In this document: positions 1-12,700 of the stretch, piece by piece
How the letters are laid out: every line of letters begins with the position of its first letter
How positions within the stretch are numbered: the first letter of the stretch is position 1
Assembly: GCF_914767665.1 (NCBI RefSeq)
Contig: NC_059504.1
Span: 22,236,001-22,300,000, forward strand
Length of the DNA: 64,000 bases
Origin: Harmonia axyridis
Lineage: Eukaryota > Arthropoda > Insecta > Coleoptera > Coccinellidae
Direction of reading: 5' to 3'
Notes under the pieces: generated by a model
Seen by the model: only the letters and a program-made list of their open reading frames with translations
What the model was told of the DNA's origin: nothing
The model's database searches: none
Position numbers and translations under genes: made by a program

Positions 1-1043
1 ATCCCCTCATAGTGCTGTTTACCAGTTATTGACGCTATAAAACACTTGTACTTGTACTCATCAGGCTTGTCGGCGTTCCCTTTACGTTGCCGAATTTCAT
101 TGCCACTTGGGGTTCTGGATTATTTTCAATTCCCTAATCACAATGTTGATTCCTCAGAATGGAATGCAAAATATGAAAAAATGATTCCATTTCATCACTT
201 CCAACTGATCCTTCTTAAGAAATATAAGAAGTTTCATTATTTCATACCACATTCCATTATTTTATAATATTCTTCATTTTTATATCAAATTAACTAGTGT
301 TGGGCGTGGGCGCATTCGAGTTAGGTAATGGTTCATCCGCATCATTCTATTGTTTTACTCGATAATCTTCAACAAAAAAAAACAAATTTTCAAGCTTTTT
401 CTAAAATCGAAAATGAGCTAGGAACCTGAAACTGCAGAGCTAATGATTTTTTTATCTTTACTAATCTCAGTCATCTTTGCATCGTCAATATATGTAACAT
501 CTATTCGAATTTAAAATAATAGTTCATTCGCATCATCCGGTTGTTTAATTTCATCATATCAAAGAAAAAAAAACGAGATGTTCACACTCAGCAGAAGAAT
601 CTGAAACCTGAACTCAATTCATATATTTTATCATTTATTCATTAGAATTAAGTTGAGCACGTTTATTGTTTATTAACATTCCACTTATTCTAAATCATCT
701 ATTGGATTAAAATTTGAATCCATAAAAAATAATTACATTTAAAATAAATTTTTTCTTTCCTAAGATACTTTCATAAAAAAGAGTGGAGTTTTCACACTTC
801 CGCACTGAATATTTGAAAACAACTTCATCAAAGCAACATAAACCCCTTTTGCTTAGTACAAAATCCCAAACGTGAAAGGGTTCCCATTTTTAATTTTTCC
901 GGGGCGGTAGAAACGCTTTCGCAGGCGCTGGACCCCGATTATCCAATATTAATTTTTAGCATTCTGCAGAGTTAGCTTCTGTTAGGGCGGCAAAATGGGT
1001 CTCTGCCTAGAGCGGCAGTTTGGCTAGCGACGGCACTGCAGCC
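1..1043. other. AT-rich flank, no gene seen
   Basis: No coding exon or recognisable element is visible. The sequence is AT-rich with short A/T runs. A stretch near 300-560 contains two loosely similar blocks (around 320-350 and 510-540, both with attcgcatcat-type words), suggesting an old local duplication. Short ORFs here look random. Confidence 0.4.
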
Positions 1044-1460
1044 AATAATAATAGTTTATTAATCTAGTAAAACAAACAAGTACATAGGACAAGTCAGTGA
1101 AAAACATTATCAACTAGTTCCAAATGAGTCACAAAGATAATCATTCACATAATAATAACATTTTCTCAACATCAGTGCTATAACAACTTTCTTGAATTTA
1201 TTCACATTAAGAGATTTGATATAATTTATGGTTATACAATTTGATATAATGGAGATTTTTCAAATTTACTGGTTTTATGCTTAGGGGTAAATAATATTCC
1301 CTCATTTCTTGTATAATAACCATTAACACTACATAGTTTTTTTTCCTTTTGTTTTCGTTCTCCTTAGTATAGGTAAGACATTTGAGAATGAAAATAGAAG
1401 ACAAGTCTTGCAAAAAGTGCGTAGAATCACTTTAAAGATCATGCGCAAGATTCTGTTATG
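1044..1460 (-). mobile_element. LINE 3' end (CR1/jockey-like), decayed
   Basis: Read on the minus strand, 1413-1207 encodes a typical non-LTR retrotransposon C-terminus: an FILKCL..Y segment, then YYLPLSIK and KLYNHKLYQ. After a frameshift it continues as FKKVVIALMLRKCYYYVNDYL (about 1195-1132), the usual tail of such ORF2 proteins. Upstream (near 1460) QNRILRMIFK fits the same alignment. The element ends at an ATT/AAT repeat at 1044-1052, the expected 3' tail. A related tail is at 33534-33750. Clade assignment is from memory of the C-terminal pattern. Confidence 0.65.
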
Positions 1461-1761
1461 TAATATGAAAACTATGTGTTACTGGCTCCAGAAGAGCTCC
1501 CCAAAGAAGAATATTGCAAAACAAGTGGACATAGACAAGGCTGTAATAAATATTAAACAGTGACCGCAGAGGTATTGAATCTCTAACTCTACGAATTGCA
1601 AGAAACGAACTGACGTAGGTTCGGGTATTGAGGCCTGTCGGAGGCCTAAGTAACAGAAATTCAATTCAAAGTAGTCGCTGGTGTTCAAAGTCATAGCCAT
1701 TAGTCCGGGAGCCATTAACAGATATACATGATCAAGTTCCTCTCAAACGGTAATTAGTAGA

Positions 1762-2391
1762 ATGCATCAGGTAATAGTAATAAAAAGCCTCGTGAACGTC
1801 AGCTGCGACTCTGCTGGAGGGGAGAGCGGCGGCAGCCCCCCAAACACGAAGAAAAAAAAAATAAATTCAGTCATTTCCTCCCAACTGAAATTTTGTCAAA
1901 TTGTAGCTAACCCAATATCTAGACGAAAAAATACAATCAGCTGGCTATAGCATGGTGGATTATACGTCAGCTGGTGCCTCAAACATGAAAAAAAAAATTT
2001 TTCAATGACAGCTCTGACAGCGACTCTGATAATGAATCAGAGAGTGCCACACTCGCGAGAAAAGGACTTTCTCCACATGTTGCACAATAATATTTAGTTA
2101 CTTCCACTCTCTGATTCAGTATCAGAGTCGCTGTCAGAACTGTCATTGAAAATATAATTTCTTTTTCATGTTTGAGGCACCAGCTGACGTATAATCCACC
2201 ATGCTATAGCCAGCTGATTGTATTTTTTCGTCCAGATATTGGGTTAGCTACAATTTGACCAATTTTCAGTTGGGAGGAAATGACGGAATGTATTTTTTTT
2301 TCTTCGTGTTTGGGGGGCTGCCGCCGCTCTCCCCCCCAACCGAGTCGTAGCTGACGTTCACGAGGCTTTTTATTACTATTATCTGATGCAT
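1762..2391. mobile_element. Large foldback element (two ~285-bp inverted arms)
   Basis: The left arm (about 1762-2047) and right arm (about 2105-2391) are near-perfect reverse complements around a spacer of about 57 bp. The outer ends are atgcatcag / ctgatgcat; the inner ends are ctctgattca-type words on both sides. Both arms carry a purine-rich block with a G run (ggggagagcggcggcagcc on the left). There is no convincing ORF, because short frames in one arm are simply mirrored in the other. It is either a foldback transposon/MITE or an inverted duplication; no target duplication could be confirmed. It ends about 680 bp before the receptor start codon. Confidence 0.85.
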
Positions 2392-3072
2392 CTCACCAAG
2401 TATCTCTCGAGAGGAAATAATCAACCAAATTTGCACCTGGCTCTTGGACTAAATAGGTTGCAAACATTCATAGATGGTTCCTCAAATCTGTCGTGACGCG
2501 TCAGATCTCGTTGTTTCAATTAGAGTCACAGATCCTTGAGGCGCTCCAATGCTCACCAGACAACAAAGTTTGTTGTTGTTTTTGAAATGTCCTTTATTGT
2601 ATAAATACTTTTTATGAGTTTTATTTCCGAGAAAATAATTGATTTATAACTCACGACATTTTTTTGCGATTACCTCCGCCTTTATGAAAAAAAAATCTAC
2701 TCCCTTGAAGGAAACTGCGACCAAATTGATATTTTGTTCTTAATCCTATCAACTCATTTATTTAAAGTGATTATTGAGAAAAATGTGACCTTGAATGGAA
2801 GGGGGTGTTGTGCTTTACTTGTCTCAATCTCCCCTGCCACTGCAAACACAATCGATGAAGTTATATGCTTGGGAAGTAATTTTATATCACCATATCAATA
2901 TAGTACTTTGTGAGTGTGATATTTAGCGATATCCAAAGCGTATTTACGCGAGCGCTTTACAAACTACCGGCTGATCGCTTCTAGCTTGTCGGCACCGCGC
3001 GCATTAGATACTTCGGTTTCTATCCATTTCGCATTATTTATTCTATGTAGTACTATATTTGCTTCTTTGACC
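2392..3072 (+). promoter_or_regulatory. Upstream/5'-UTR region of the Methuselah-like gene
   Basis: This stretch separates the foldback from the first coding ATG and should contain promoter and 5' UTR, but no TATA box, initiator or binding site can be assigned with confidence. The open frame extends upstream of the ATG to 2986 without a methionine codon. Confidence 0.3.
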
Positions 3073-3793
3073 ATGATATCTTCCACGCTCTCGTTGTTAT
3101 TGATATCTGTGAGCATTTTTATCACTCGCGGAAATTCTCAACCGAAATGTTGCGGTGTTCAGGAATATATCGTAGAAAATAGTGGGAATTTTTCGTGTAT
3201 GAAACCGAAAAGTACCAGACGGACCGTGAACGAAACTTTCACAGAACGTGATTTTTTGAAGAAGAATACTAGTGGAAGTTGTTTGGAAAGTTCTTATAAA
3301 AAAAATGTTATTTTATTGGAAGTGAACAACGGCATTATCAAAAAACAGAAGGATTATGGAACTTTATTCTTTCCGAAATGTTGCCCCTTGAATCACAGCT
3401 ACAATAGGAAAACACATGGGTGTCACAAAGACGCCAATTTCCTGGAATTATTGAAGGCGGATTCTTTCGTTTACATATCGCTCAAGAATTGCAAGATTAT
3501 ATCGGACGAAGTCTTCGAATCGATAGATGATGTGGAGATGAAAGACCTACAATTATCATTTTTGAAGAAAAATAGAACCTTGATGGAAGGAAGTTATTGT
3601 TTAGATTCTACTCTGGATCGAAAATTTGTTGTGAGAATATGCGAAGACAAATATGAAGGTATGGCTGTTTGCAATAAGATAAGGTGCATTCGTAAGTGCT
3701 GTGTTGATGGGAAAAGTTTAGTAGAAGATGTTTGTAAGTTCACATTCAAAGGAATTGATCTTCATTTCACCGATACGATAGACGGTCCTGATG
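3073..3793 (+). CDS. mthl: mthl exon 1: signal peptide and ectodomain
   Basis: It starts at ATG 3073 with a hydrophobic leader (MISSTLSLLLISVSIFITRG), followed by a cysteine-rich region beginning QPKCCGVQEYI. Many cysteines and N-glycosylation sequons (NFS, NET, NTS, NHS, NRT) fit the Methuselah ectodomain. The donor g|gtgagt at 3794 ends the exon in phase 1. Read-through would stop at 3867, so the splice is required to reach the receptor body. Confidence 0.9.
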
Positions 3794-6700
3794 GTGAGTA
3801 CCTTGCAGATTGTGAATTACGAAAACAAATCAAGAACTTTTGCGCCCTTGTTTATATGCCATTTTGAACTTTAACAATACCCTGAAACTGATTTTTCTTT
3901 TTGAGAATGAGAATATATTTTTTGTTCTTTAAAACCTTTTGTGGAATTTGCATGGTCTTTGATCTTCAATTTGGATTTCGCAAGAACAAATTTTGCTCTT
4001 TAATCCCACCGCACTATTTCTATTCTGAATTTTTTCAATATGCTGAAATTTAGCAAATCATTATTTCCATTTGTGTTGAGATTTTATGATGAGGAAAGAA
4101 TCAAAAAATCTTAATGCATATCTTTTATTTGTTTGTGGCCATTGCGGTGAGATAGCTCAAGTCTGTTGGTTGAGATGTAGTACACTGTTACTTCATAGTG
4201 TCCCAAAATTTATCATTTATCAGGTTAGTTGATAACAACCGACTTACGTCGATATTCTGGGATTTTGCAGTGTATACCCATGCCGGGCATACGTAAGTCA
4301 TGACTAGACGAATGGTGAACTTGTAGAGAAGAAGCTTGGTGGAAAGAGACATTTTGCTGCTTTTGTTAAGTAGTAGTTGCAACAATGCCGCTGTTGTCTT
4401 TATCTTTTTCACAGCTTAAGATACGTATAGTTTCCAAGTAAGCATCACTCCCGTATACTGGGCCCCATTTTTCCATTCGATCCTCCTAGCGAACATTAAG
4501 ACCTGTCCTTGGGGATCTTTCCTCTTTCTGCTGAAGGGAACAGCCTTGCTCTCCTTAAGGTTCACTTCAATTCTCCATCGAGCGAAGATTGAAGTCTCGA
4601 AATGGCTTTTTGAAGGTACTTGGGTTACTTCGTTGTCATTTTGGGATACCACGAACTGGCAAGAATGACGGTATAGTCAGCGTAAAGTAGCTTAGATGTT
4701 TTCTCCATTTTCGACACGTCGGCAGAGATCCTTGGGGGATTCCAGCTGTAAGTAGCCTCTCTGAAAACAGTACTCCGTTCACTTTGGATCTAAACTTGCG
4801 AGAATGCAGGTAAGAGACTACTAGTTGAACTATGGAGAGTGGGAAACAGTTTGATTAAGGCAGACCTTTGTACCATTCATTACGGATTTTGGCCAAATCC
4901 AAGAATACAGCCCCTGTGCTGTGACTTGTTTGCGTTTAAATCCATCCGTGATTTGTTCAACTACTCGAAGCATTTGTTGCACAATGTAGTGTTGGCCATG
5001 AAAATCAAACTGTTCCAACTGTATAATCTTCTCACCTTCCATTGTTGCCTTCAATCTCTTCAGAATTACCGCTTCCCTATACAAGAGAGTAGACTGATCG
5101 AGCGGTAGTTGTGATGCGGGAATTTAAGTCTTTGCCGGCCTTGTAGATTTAAACCACGTTAATTCCTCATATGAAAGTGCCTTAGTCTTAGCTAAGATGT
5201 CTAAAATAATGGTGTGTTCACTGACTAGATAATTCTTGTGACTCGGCTCAACATGGCTTCCTTTTCCTTTTTTTCCTTAAGGGGACGCCATACAAATAAT
5301 TAACCAATCAAAAGCATCATTTCAAAATGTTCATTTGTTCTGTCAAAAGTAATTGTCACATGACAAGCGCTCAACGCGCGTTGAATGAGCGCTGGATAAT
5401 TGGATACCGTTCACATGGTACGCGCTTGCTAAGCGCTGAAATGAATTTGAATTCTACATTTTGGTTTGAATCTTGATTCAGTATCAGATTTAGGTGAAAA
5501 TTTAACTTTTTTAAGTTTTTATAGGTAATTATAGATCGAATAGTTTCTATTATTCATCAATTAAAACTGAAGAACTGGCTTTTTACTGAATCGTATTTGA
5601 AAAACAATTGAAAACATGTAATTCAATAACAAAACATTCATTTTATGAAAATAGAACTAGAGTAACTTTTTCTAGTTACATAGTATCATATCTTTCAAGA
5701 CAGAGAAATTCCAGCATCCGTTGGCAATTTCGTCGACTTTCTTTTTTGTATCGTTCAACTACTGAATTAATACCTAAAAGGTGGTGAAAAAACCCTGGAT
5801 CCCTAGGAAAGTCAATGTTTTTTACAATTTATTCAAATCGCTAAAAGTAATCTACATTCCAAATATGGTTATGCTCCGACGCGTACTTCCGGAGATACGA
5901 ATTTTCGAAGTTTAAGAGTTGAAAAAACTACCCCTGGATCCCAAGGGCAGTAAATAATTTTTCCACAGTTTATTCCATTGCTAATAGTAATCTACATGCC
6001 AAATATGGTTATGCTCCGACGCGTACTTCCGGAGATACGAATTTTTCAAATTTGACAGATGATGATTTGAATAAAAACGTTGCTAAAATATCCCGATGTC
6101 TATAGAAAATCAATATTTCCTCCAACGGATACTCTGAATACTATACGGAACCCACTTCCTAAATTTATGTCCGATCTAGTGAATATTTCCATAAAAAAAT
6201 CGTTTTTAACGGTCTGCTAAGTTTACACCGGTTTATTTTCAAACGGACGGAAAATTACATCAAATGTAGAAAAATTATTTGTCCACTATATATGCAAAAA
6301 ATAAATGTTCTTTCCTTCCATTTCAAAATATCAAAAATTAATATAACACAAGGACAATATCATATAATTTTCCAAAATGTAAATTAAATTCAACAAAAAA
6401 GCAGCTTGAATACAGCTGTTTAAAGTTCTTCAGTAGACTGCCTAATGAAATCAAAGAAATAAATAATTATAAACCATTTAAGAGAAAGATATTTAATTTA
6501 TTGTTAAATTTAGAACCATATAGTATAGGTATAGAAGATTTCTGCTGTTGAGTGGTAGGTGAATGTTATTTTCATTAGCATCTCCTTCACAGGATATGAT
6601 GACGAGTTCTTCCCAAGCCCGTCTCCTTGAGTTTTTATCTGAATATACACTACTTGTCATGTCGCATATTACAGGACAATTCTCAATTTCATCTATGAAT

Positions 6701-9700
6701 AATTCAGTATTAGGAGCGTCCGGTTCCACTTTGAAATATTTCTGACCGAACGGATCGAAGGAAAATACGTAAATACGCCTCTGGCATCTATCAGCTCGTG
6801 CAAGCGCGCTCATCTGAACGGCTTTAAATAAGAAACCTATGATCTCAATGCGCGAGCCAACGCGGGCTTACTACGGTCAAGCGCTGGAACAGCGCTCAAC
6901 ACGCGCTCCATGAAAGCGCGCGTTGGCAGGTGTAAGCTTCGAAGAAAATTCATGTATTTGTAATCGCGCGTTGTTAAAACGCGCGGTGAGCGCTTGTCAT
7001 GTGAACGGACTCTTAGCCTCAAAACGCATTGACAGAAAACGTTGCGGAAATCGAGTGAAAAGGGACCAATACCATTGAAAGCCAAGAAGACTGGTTCCTT
7101 CCAAAGTCGCCACTTTAATCTTAAGGTTAAGGGTAAGTGAGCACACCATCTCACCAGACATCTTAGTCGTAGGATAGCATTGACTGTCAGTGCTACTAAG
7201 GCCTTCCAAGGAGGGTTTCTCAACGTCAAGTTATTTATGCCGTTCAGTCCCGGTGCTATTTTCACTTTTCTTATAGTTTTCTGCTGAGCCGATAGTTTGC
7301 CTAGTTTCCTTTTTCAAGTCTTTTATAAGTTTGCGGTTGACGTCCTCGATAGGGTCCAAATCCGCATTGTTGTAATTAGGGCTGACTTTCAAGGTTATAT
7401 GTGTATGCTTCATTCTTCATCCTCTGAACTATATACCTTTCCCTGTGGATCGTGAATCGGTGGGGTTGTCTTCTTTGAAAAAAGATATAAATTCCACTTC
7501 TCAGCGATCATTTTGGACTTTTCTGAGGGCCTTCTTGACTCTAGCGTTCAGCTGATTGAACACTAGACGGTCATCAGTTCTGAGTGTGTTCTGAGCTCTA
7601 CGCCTCGTTTTGTGCTTCTCTCTGATAAACTCCATGATATCTTAAGAAATCGAATTCTTCTAAATAGGGAATGAAGAAATTCGCGTCGAAGCGTCCAATG
7701 ATATTTTAATATTCTTCAGCGGCGTAGCGTTCTTCATAAGTGAAGTGGAATTCTCACAGAATCCCACAAATACTTATTTAATTTAACAGTGTAACAGTAT
7801 TTATTTGTGTAGGTATACTTTTTCGCTATTGTATTTCTTACTTTTCCCGAAATATCATCAATGTTTTTGGAATTATTCGTTTCCCTAATTCGTAATGATC
7901 CTGTTTTTCTTTATTTTCCATGAGATTCTAACAAAACAATTTGAGATAAATAAAAATGGCAAATTAAAAATATGAACAAATATTTTTAGTTTTTTCTGCT
8001 TTTAAAAAAAAATTCAATGATGAATTTTATTAATTTTTTTTTTCAGATCCTTTTGCAGTGATTACAGGATTTGCTGATGAAATGATGAGACAAAAAAGTA
8101 CATCACACTTTTCCCTGGATAAATTTGGAACTTTTTCACTAGAAAATGGAAGTTCTGTAACCAAATATAACGTTACTAATCGAAGCTATTGTATCGAACA
8201 TGTTCTCAATAACAATGAACTTGAGATCAATGGTTTCCATTTATATACATCGAAGGTAGAAGAAAATGAAGTAGAAACATTTCATAGCCGATGGATGAAA
8301 CTTGTATCCTGTATATTTCTCTCTTTGACAATAGTGATATATCTTATATTACCAACCATGAGGAATTTATTTGGGAAAATTCTACTGAACTACTGTGTAT
8401 CTACATTGATACTTTTTGCTTGCTTGACGATCGTTCAATTTTTTTTCGGGCACAATTCTCCTGTAATGTGCAAAATTGTTGGTGAGTACCTTGAAATATT
8501 AACTATTCTGAATTATATGACACTAGACAAGAGTGTGATACAATTCTTCCTTGTTCTTCTCATTCGCTGAAATTTGTCTATGAACAGTTCAATAGGAGGG
8601 GGGATAATGTTTAAAAAATTCTCATATAGAAGAAGTAAATGATAAGAATATTATGCTTCGGAATATAACACAAATAAAATGAATATATCTCCAAACAACA
8701 CTATCTACTGAACGTGAAAATAATTGGAAATGAGAAAAAGCACTGACGTGGAGTCAGGAGCTATATTCAGTTATAATATCACAAGAGCATAGACAATATT
8801 CGATTATACACCGATTCACGAGACGTAGTTCGCGAAACATCACGAGAGCGCAGCTCGAGTGGTGTTTCGCGAACTACGTCGAGTGAAGAGGTTCGTATAA
8901 TCGAAATATATTGTCTATGCTCGAGTGGTATTCGTTACGATAACGAATAATTTCAATAACTATAACCAAAGCACTGCATTTTGACAATTCAATGACATTT
9001 CACTGAGCTTTACTTTTATTTTTTGGCGAAGTTCCAAGAATGTTACTATGGAAATGATCACAATATGGCAGAAGGCGAATCACCAACACAATTATACCAC
9101 GTCGTCAAGTAGTATATTCACTTATCAATACGCCGTAACTATGAGAAATTTACGGATTCTAATGGTTCATCGGAATATGACTTGTATAATCATATAAACA
9201 CCCAAAATCTCAACTCCATCGATTGTGACCACAGAAATATTGAAAGATTCTTGCTCGATTTCCTTCTTCAATTTGCGATGGTCTGGTTAAGCTATCAATA
9301 CCAAATTTCGTAGAGAGCTTGAAATGTTTATTTTAGTATATGTCAGTCAGTTTAGGTGAGAACAGATGGTGCAGACATTTTTCATAACTTGTTAGAATTG
9401 ATTTATTTGATCATTTTAAATCCAATTTAACTGTGTTTGTTTAACTTTATGGGGAGTTTTTCTTCACGCTCGCCCACATTACGTTGTCTTGATACCACAT
9501 TACCGATTGCGTCTCTCACATCCAGGAAGCGTATTCATAAATCATAGTCAGTCCGAGATTGCTTCTCGGTAAGATCATTTTTTTATTATTGCCTTGCAAA
9601 AGCCAGAAAAGAATATATATTTTTAGTTTCCTTGACTCTTTTGGTCCTCTCCTTGTCTTCCTTGTTATTCATGGTCCTCCTTTGTGTGAGAAGTCTCCTG

Positions 9701-12700
9701 CCTATGGGAGTGAAAATTGTAGTACTTTGCCATTCCTCAACTTACTGCTGCAAATATTCCACGTTCTTGTTCAGCATCGCATCATGACTAATTACAATGT
9801 CACATGTCACTGCTGCGATAAGCAGTATTTGAATCATTTTATAATCAGTTGCATTATTATTAAACACGATTTCGGAAAAGCATGTGTTGGAATGAGTCAA
9901 TATGAAGTCCGCGTAATCAATTCGAAGAAATTCATTGCCTGGAATTCCCTCCTTGTTAGGTTATGGGAAATAATATTTTTGTTTTGGAAAACGTAATAAT
10001 TTCCTTGCAAAAGGAAGTTAATGAGTCGAAGGCTTCCGTTTTGGGTCTGCCATCCAGTTCTCCGGATGAATGTACTAGAAGGATGGTTTGAGGAACTTCT
10101 ACATTAATTTGAGCAGCGTCAAGAACGTAAATAATACCTCTTTGTTCAGAAGCAGAAAGTGAAGCTTCACCTGAGGGGGAAAAGTGATCGGGGACATTTG
10201 TTTCAACCTGTGGCAGACCTCGATCTGTGAAAGTGGTTATGAGTGATGTTAGGGATGTACGAAGAGTACTCTTCTTCTTCCGGTCCCATATACAACTTGT
10301 ACGTTGGGGTCAATGTCCCATCTCTTCAATTAATGGCTGCCAAAGTTAGCATGTTGTTCTCCGCCATTCGAAATAACGTCTCTGCATCCTGCACTCCACA
10401 CCAATCTCTAATATTTCGCAGCCAAGAGTGTTGTTTTCTTCCGGGGCCTCTCCTTCCCTCTATTTTACCCTGGATTATAAGTTTAGGGATAGAGTATCGG
10501 TCTCCTCGTAGAATATGTCCCAAGTAAGACACCTTTTTCTGCCTTACGATGTTCAGCAGTTGTCTTTCCACTCCGGCTCGTCTCAATACCTCCAGATTTG
10601 TCAGATGGTCAGTCCAAGGTATTCTTAACAATCTGCGCAACGTCCACATCTCAAATGCTTCTATGCGGTTAAGGGATTTGACTTTCAGAGACCATGTTTC
10701 TGACCCATATAGGAGCACTGGCCACACGTAGCAATGAACAACTCGCAGACGTAGTTCAAGTGGTAGCGTTCTCTGAAGCAGGAGACTCTTAAGTCTCGAA
10801 AAAGTTTCCTTTGCCATCCCAATCCTCAGCTTGACCTCCTCATCGCAGTCCCACTTTTCGTTAACCACGGCGCCCAAGTATTTAAATCGAACTACTCGTT
10901 CGATATCTTCGCCATTTAATGATATAGTAGCGTCTTTTATATCTTTTCGGCTGACAATCATCATTTTCGTTTTCTTGATATTAATGTTCAAACCAAATGC
11001 AGTGCCTACCTCGTTAAGCTTGTTGAGTAGAATCTGCAGATCTTCTATGCTATTTGCTAGAATGGCGGTGTCGTCAGCGTATCGGATATTGGTAATAAGT
11101 TTTCCGTTGATCTTTATACCTCTTGTTTCATCTTCTAATGCCAGTTGAAAAATCTTTTCTACATAAATATTGAACAAGATTGGAGACAAGATACATCCCT
11201 GTCTGACACCCTTAAGGATGTTGAAGGATTCCGTTGACAGTGTGTTGTTAATTTTAATTTCAGCCGTTTGGTTCCAGTACAGCTGTCTAATTATTTGGAT
11301 ATTCTTTTCCTCGACACCAATCTCACCTAGTCTCCGCAGTAACAGGTCATGTTTTACATTGTCAAATGCGCGTTGGTAATCGATGAAGCAGACAAACACA
11401 CTCTGCTGTTGGTCGTAGCATTTCTGTATGAGAAGTTTCATCGAGAACAGTGCTTCTCTCGTTCCCAATCCTCTCACAAATCCAAATTGTGTTTCCCCGC
11501 TCATTTCCTCGCATTTACTGTATATTCTGGCGTGTATTATGCGCAGGAATACTTTTAGTGCATGACTCAACAGGCTAATAAGCCTAAAATCTTCACATTG
11601 CTTAGGGTTATTCTTCTTTGGAATAGCGACGAAGGTTGATTTCAGCCAATCAGTTGGAATATGTCCTGATTCGTAGATTTTGTTAAATAGGTACGTAAGC
11701 TGTTTTGTATTGACTTGCTTCAGAACTTCCGCATAGACGTTGTCGTGTCCTGGGCACCTATTGTTTTTCATTGTGTTTAAGGCTTTCCTCACCTCAGCTT
11801 CAAGTATTTCCGGCCCGTCTAGTTGGTGTGTTATTGTTGTTAAATTATCCCTATTGTCGTCAAACAGATCTGAGGCGTATTTCTTCCATGTTTCTGTCAG
11901 CTCTCCTTCCTCTAGAATTAGTTTTCCGTGTTCGTTATGGAGGGCTGACAGCGGAGTCTTCCTTCTTGTTCCTGTGATTTGTCTTAATTTCTTGTGGAAG
12001 TTGAAACTATCATGAAGTATATGCAGGTTCTCTGCCTCTTCGCATTCTTTGGCGATCCATAGTTCTTTCGCCTCTTTAATTTTCTGTCTTATAATGCGAT
12101 TAATTTCTTTATAACGGTCTTGATGGTTCTTGGCAAGGCGTCGGTTTTCCATTAGGCTCAGAATCTCCTCTGTCATCCACGGTTTGTGTTTTGTCGTCTC
12201 CTCATAACCTATTATGGATTCAGTGGCTGCTTCAATGTTTGCTCTTAATTTTGTCCAGATGTCGTTGGGGTTCTCTTCTGTTGTGGGGTCAGATATCAGA
12301 CACAATCTGTTGAGCTCCTGTTTCAAATTTTCACGTATGTTAGGCTCATGCGTTTTTCCTATATCAGGTTTTCTCTTTTTTGTTGGTTTTTTCAGCAGTT
12401 TGCATCGCAAGCTGATATTTGCGACAAGTGGGTTGTGGTCCGATCCGATATCTGCGCCTGGATATGTTACTACGTGAGTTATGCTGTTCTGAAATCTCTG
12501 ATTAACCAGGAAAAAATCAATTTGGTTTCTGTATCGGTCCCCTGGCGATTTCCAAGTGTAAAGACGTCGTGGGGGGAGTTTGAAGTATGTGTTCTTGATC
12601 ATCAAATTTTCTTCACGACACAAACGGATTAGTGTGTCTCCACGTTCATTCCTTTCTCCCAGTCCAAAAGAACCAGACACTCCCGCGACAGAGCCCTTTC

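Larger units (their letters stand above)
5273..7010. mobile_element. Element with inverted termini inserted in the jockey-like LINE
   Basis: The left end contains cacatgacaagcgctcaacg (5357 on) and the right end contains its near reverse complement (gcgcttgtcatgtgaacgg, about 6988-7006). Many GCGCT/GCGCG subterminal words occur at both ends. It interrupts the jockey-like LINE between two conserved RT blocks. No transposase is visible; the interior carries a 140-bp tandem duplication and a LINE tail. Exact ends and target duplication could not be fixed. Probably a non-autonomous DNA transposon. Confidence 0.55.

Noticed and set aside
9559..9996. 145-codon plus-strand frame as a gene
   Set aside because: No recognisable domain, no start context or splice partners, and the opposite strand looks LINE-like.
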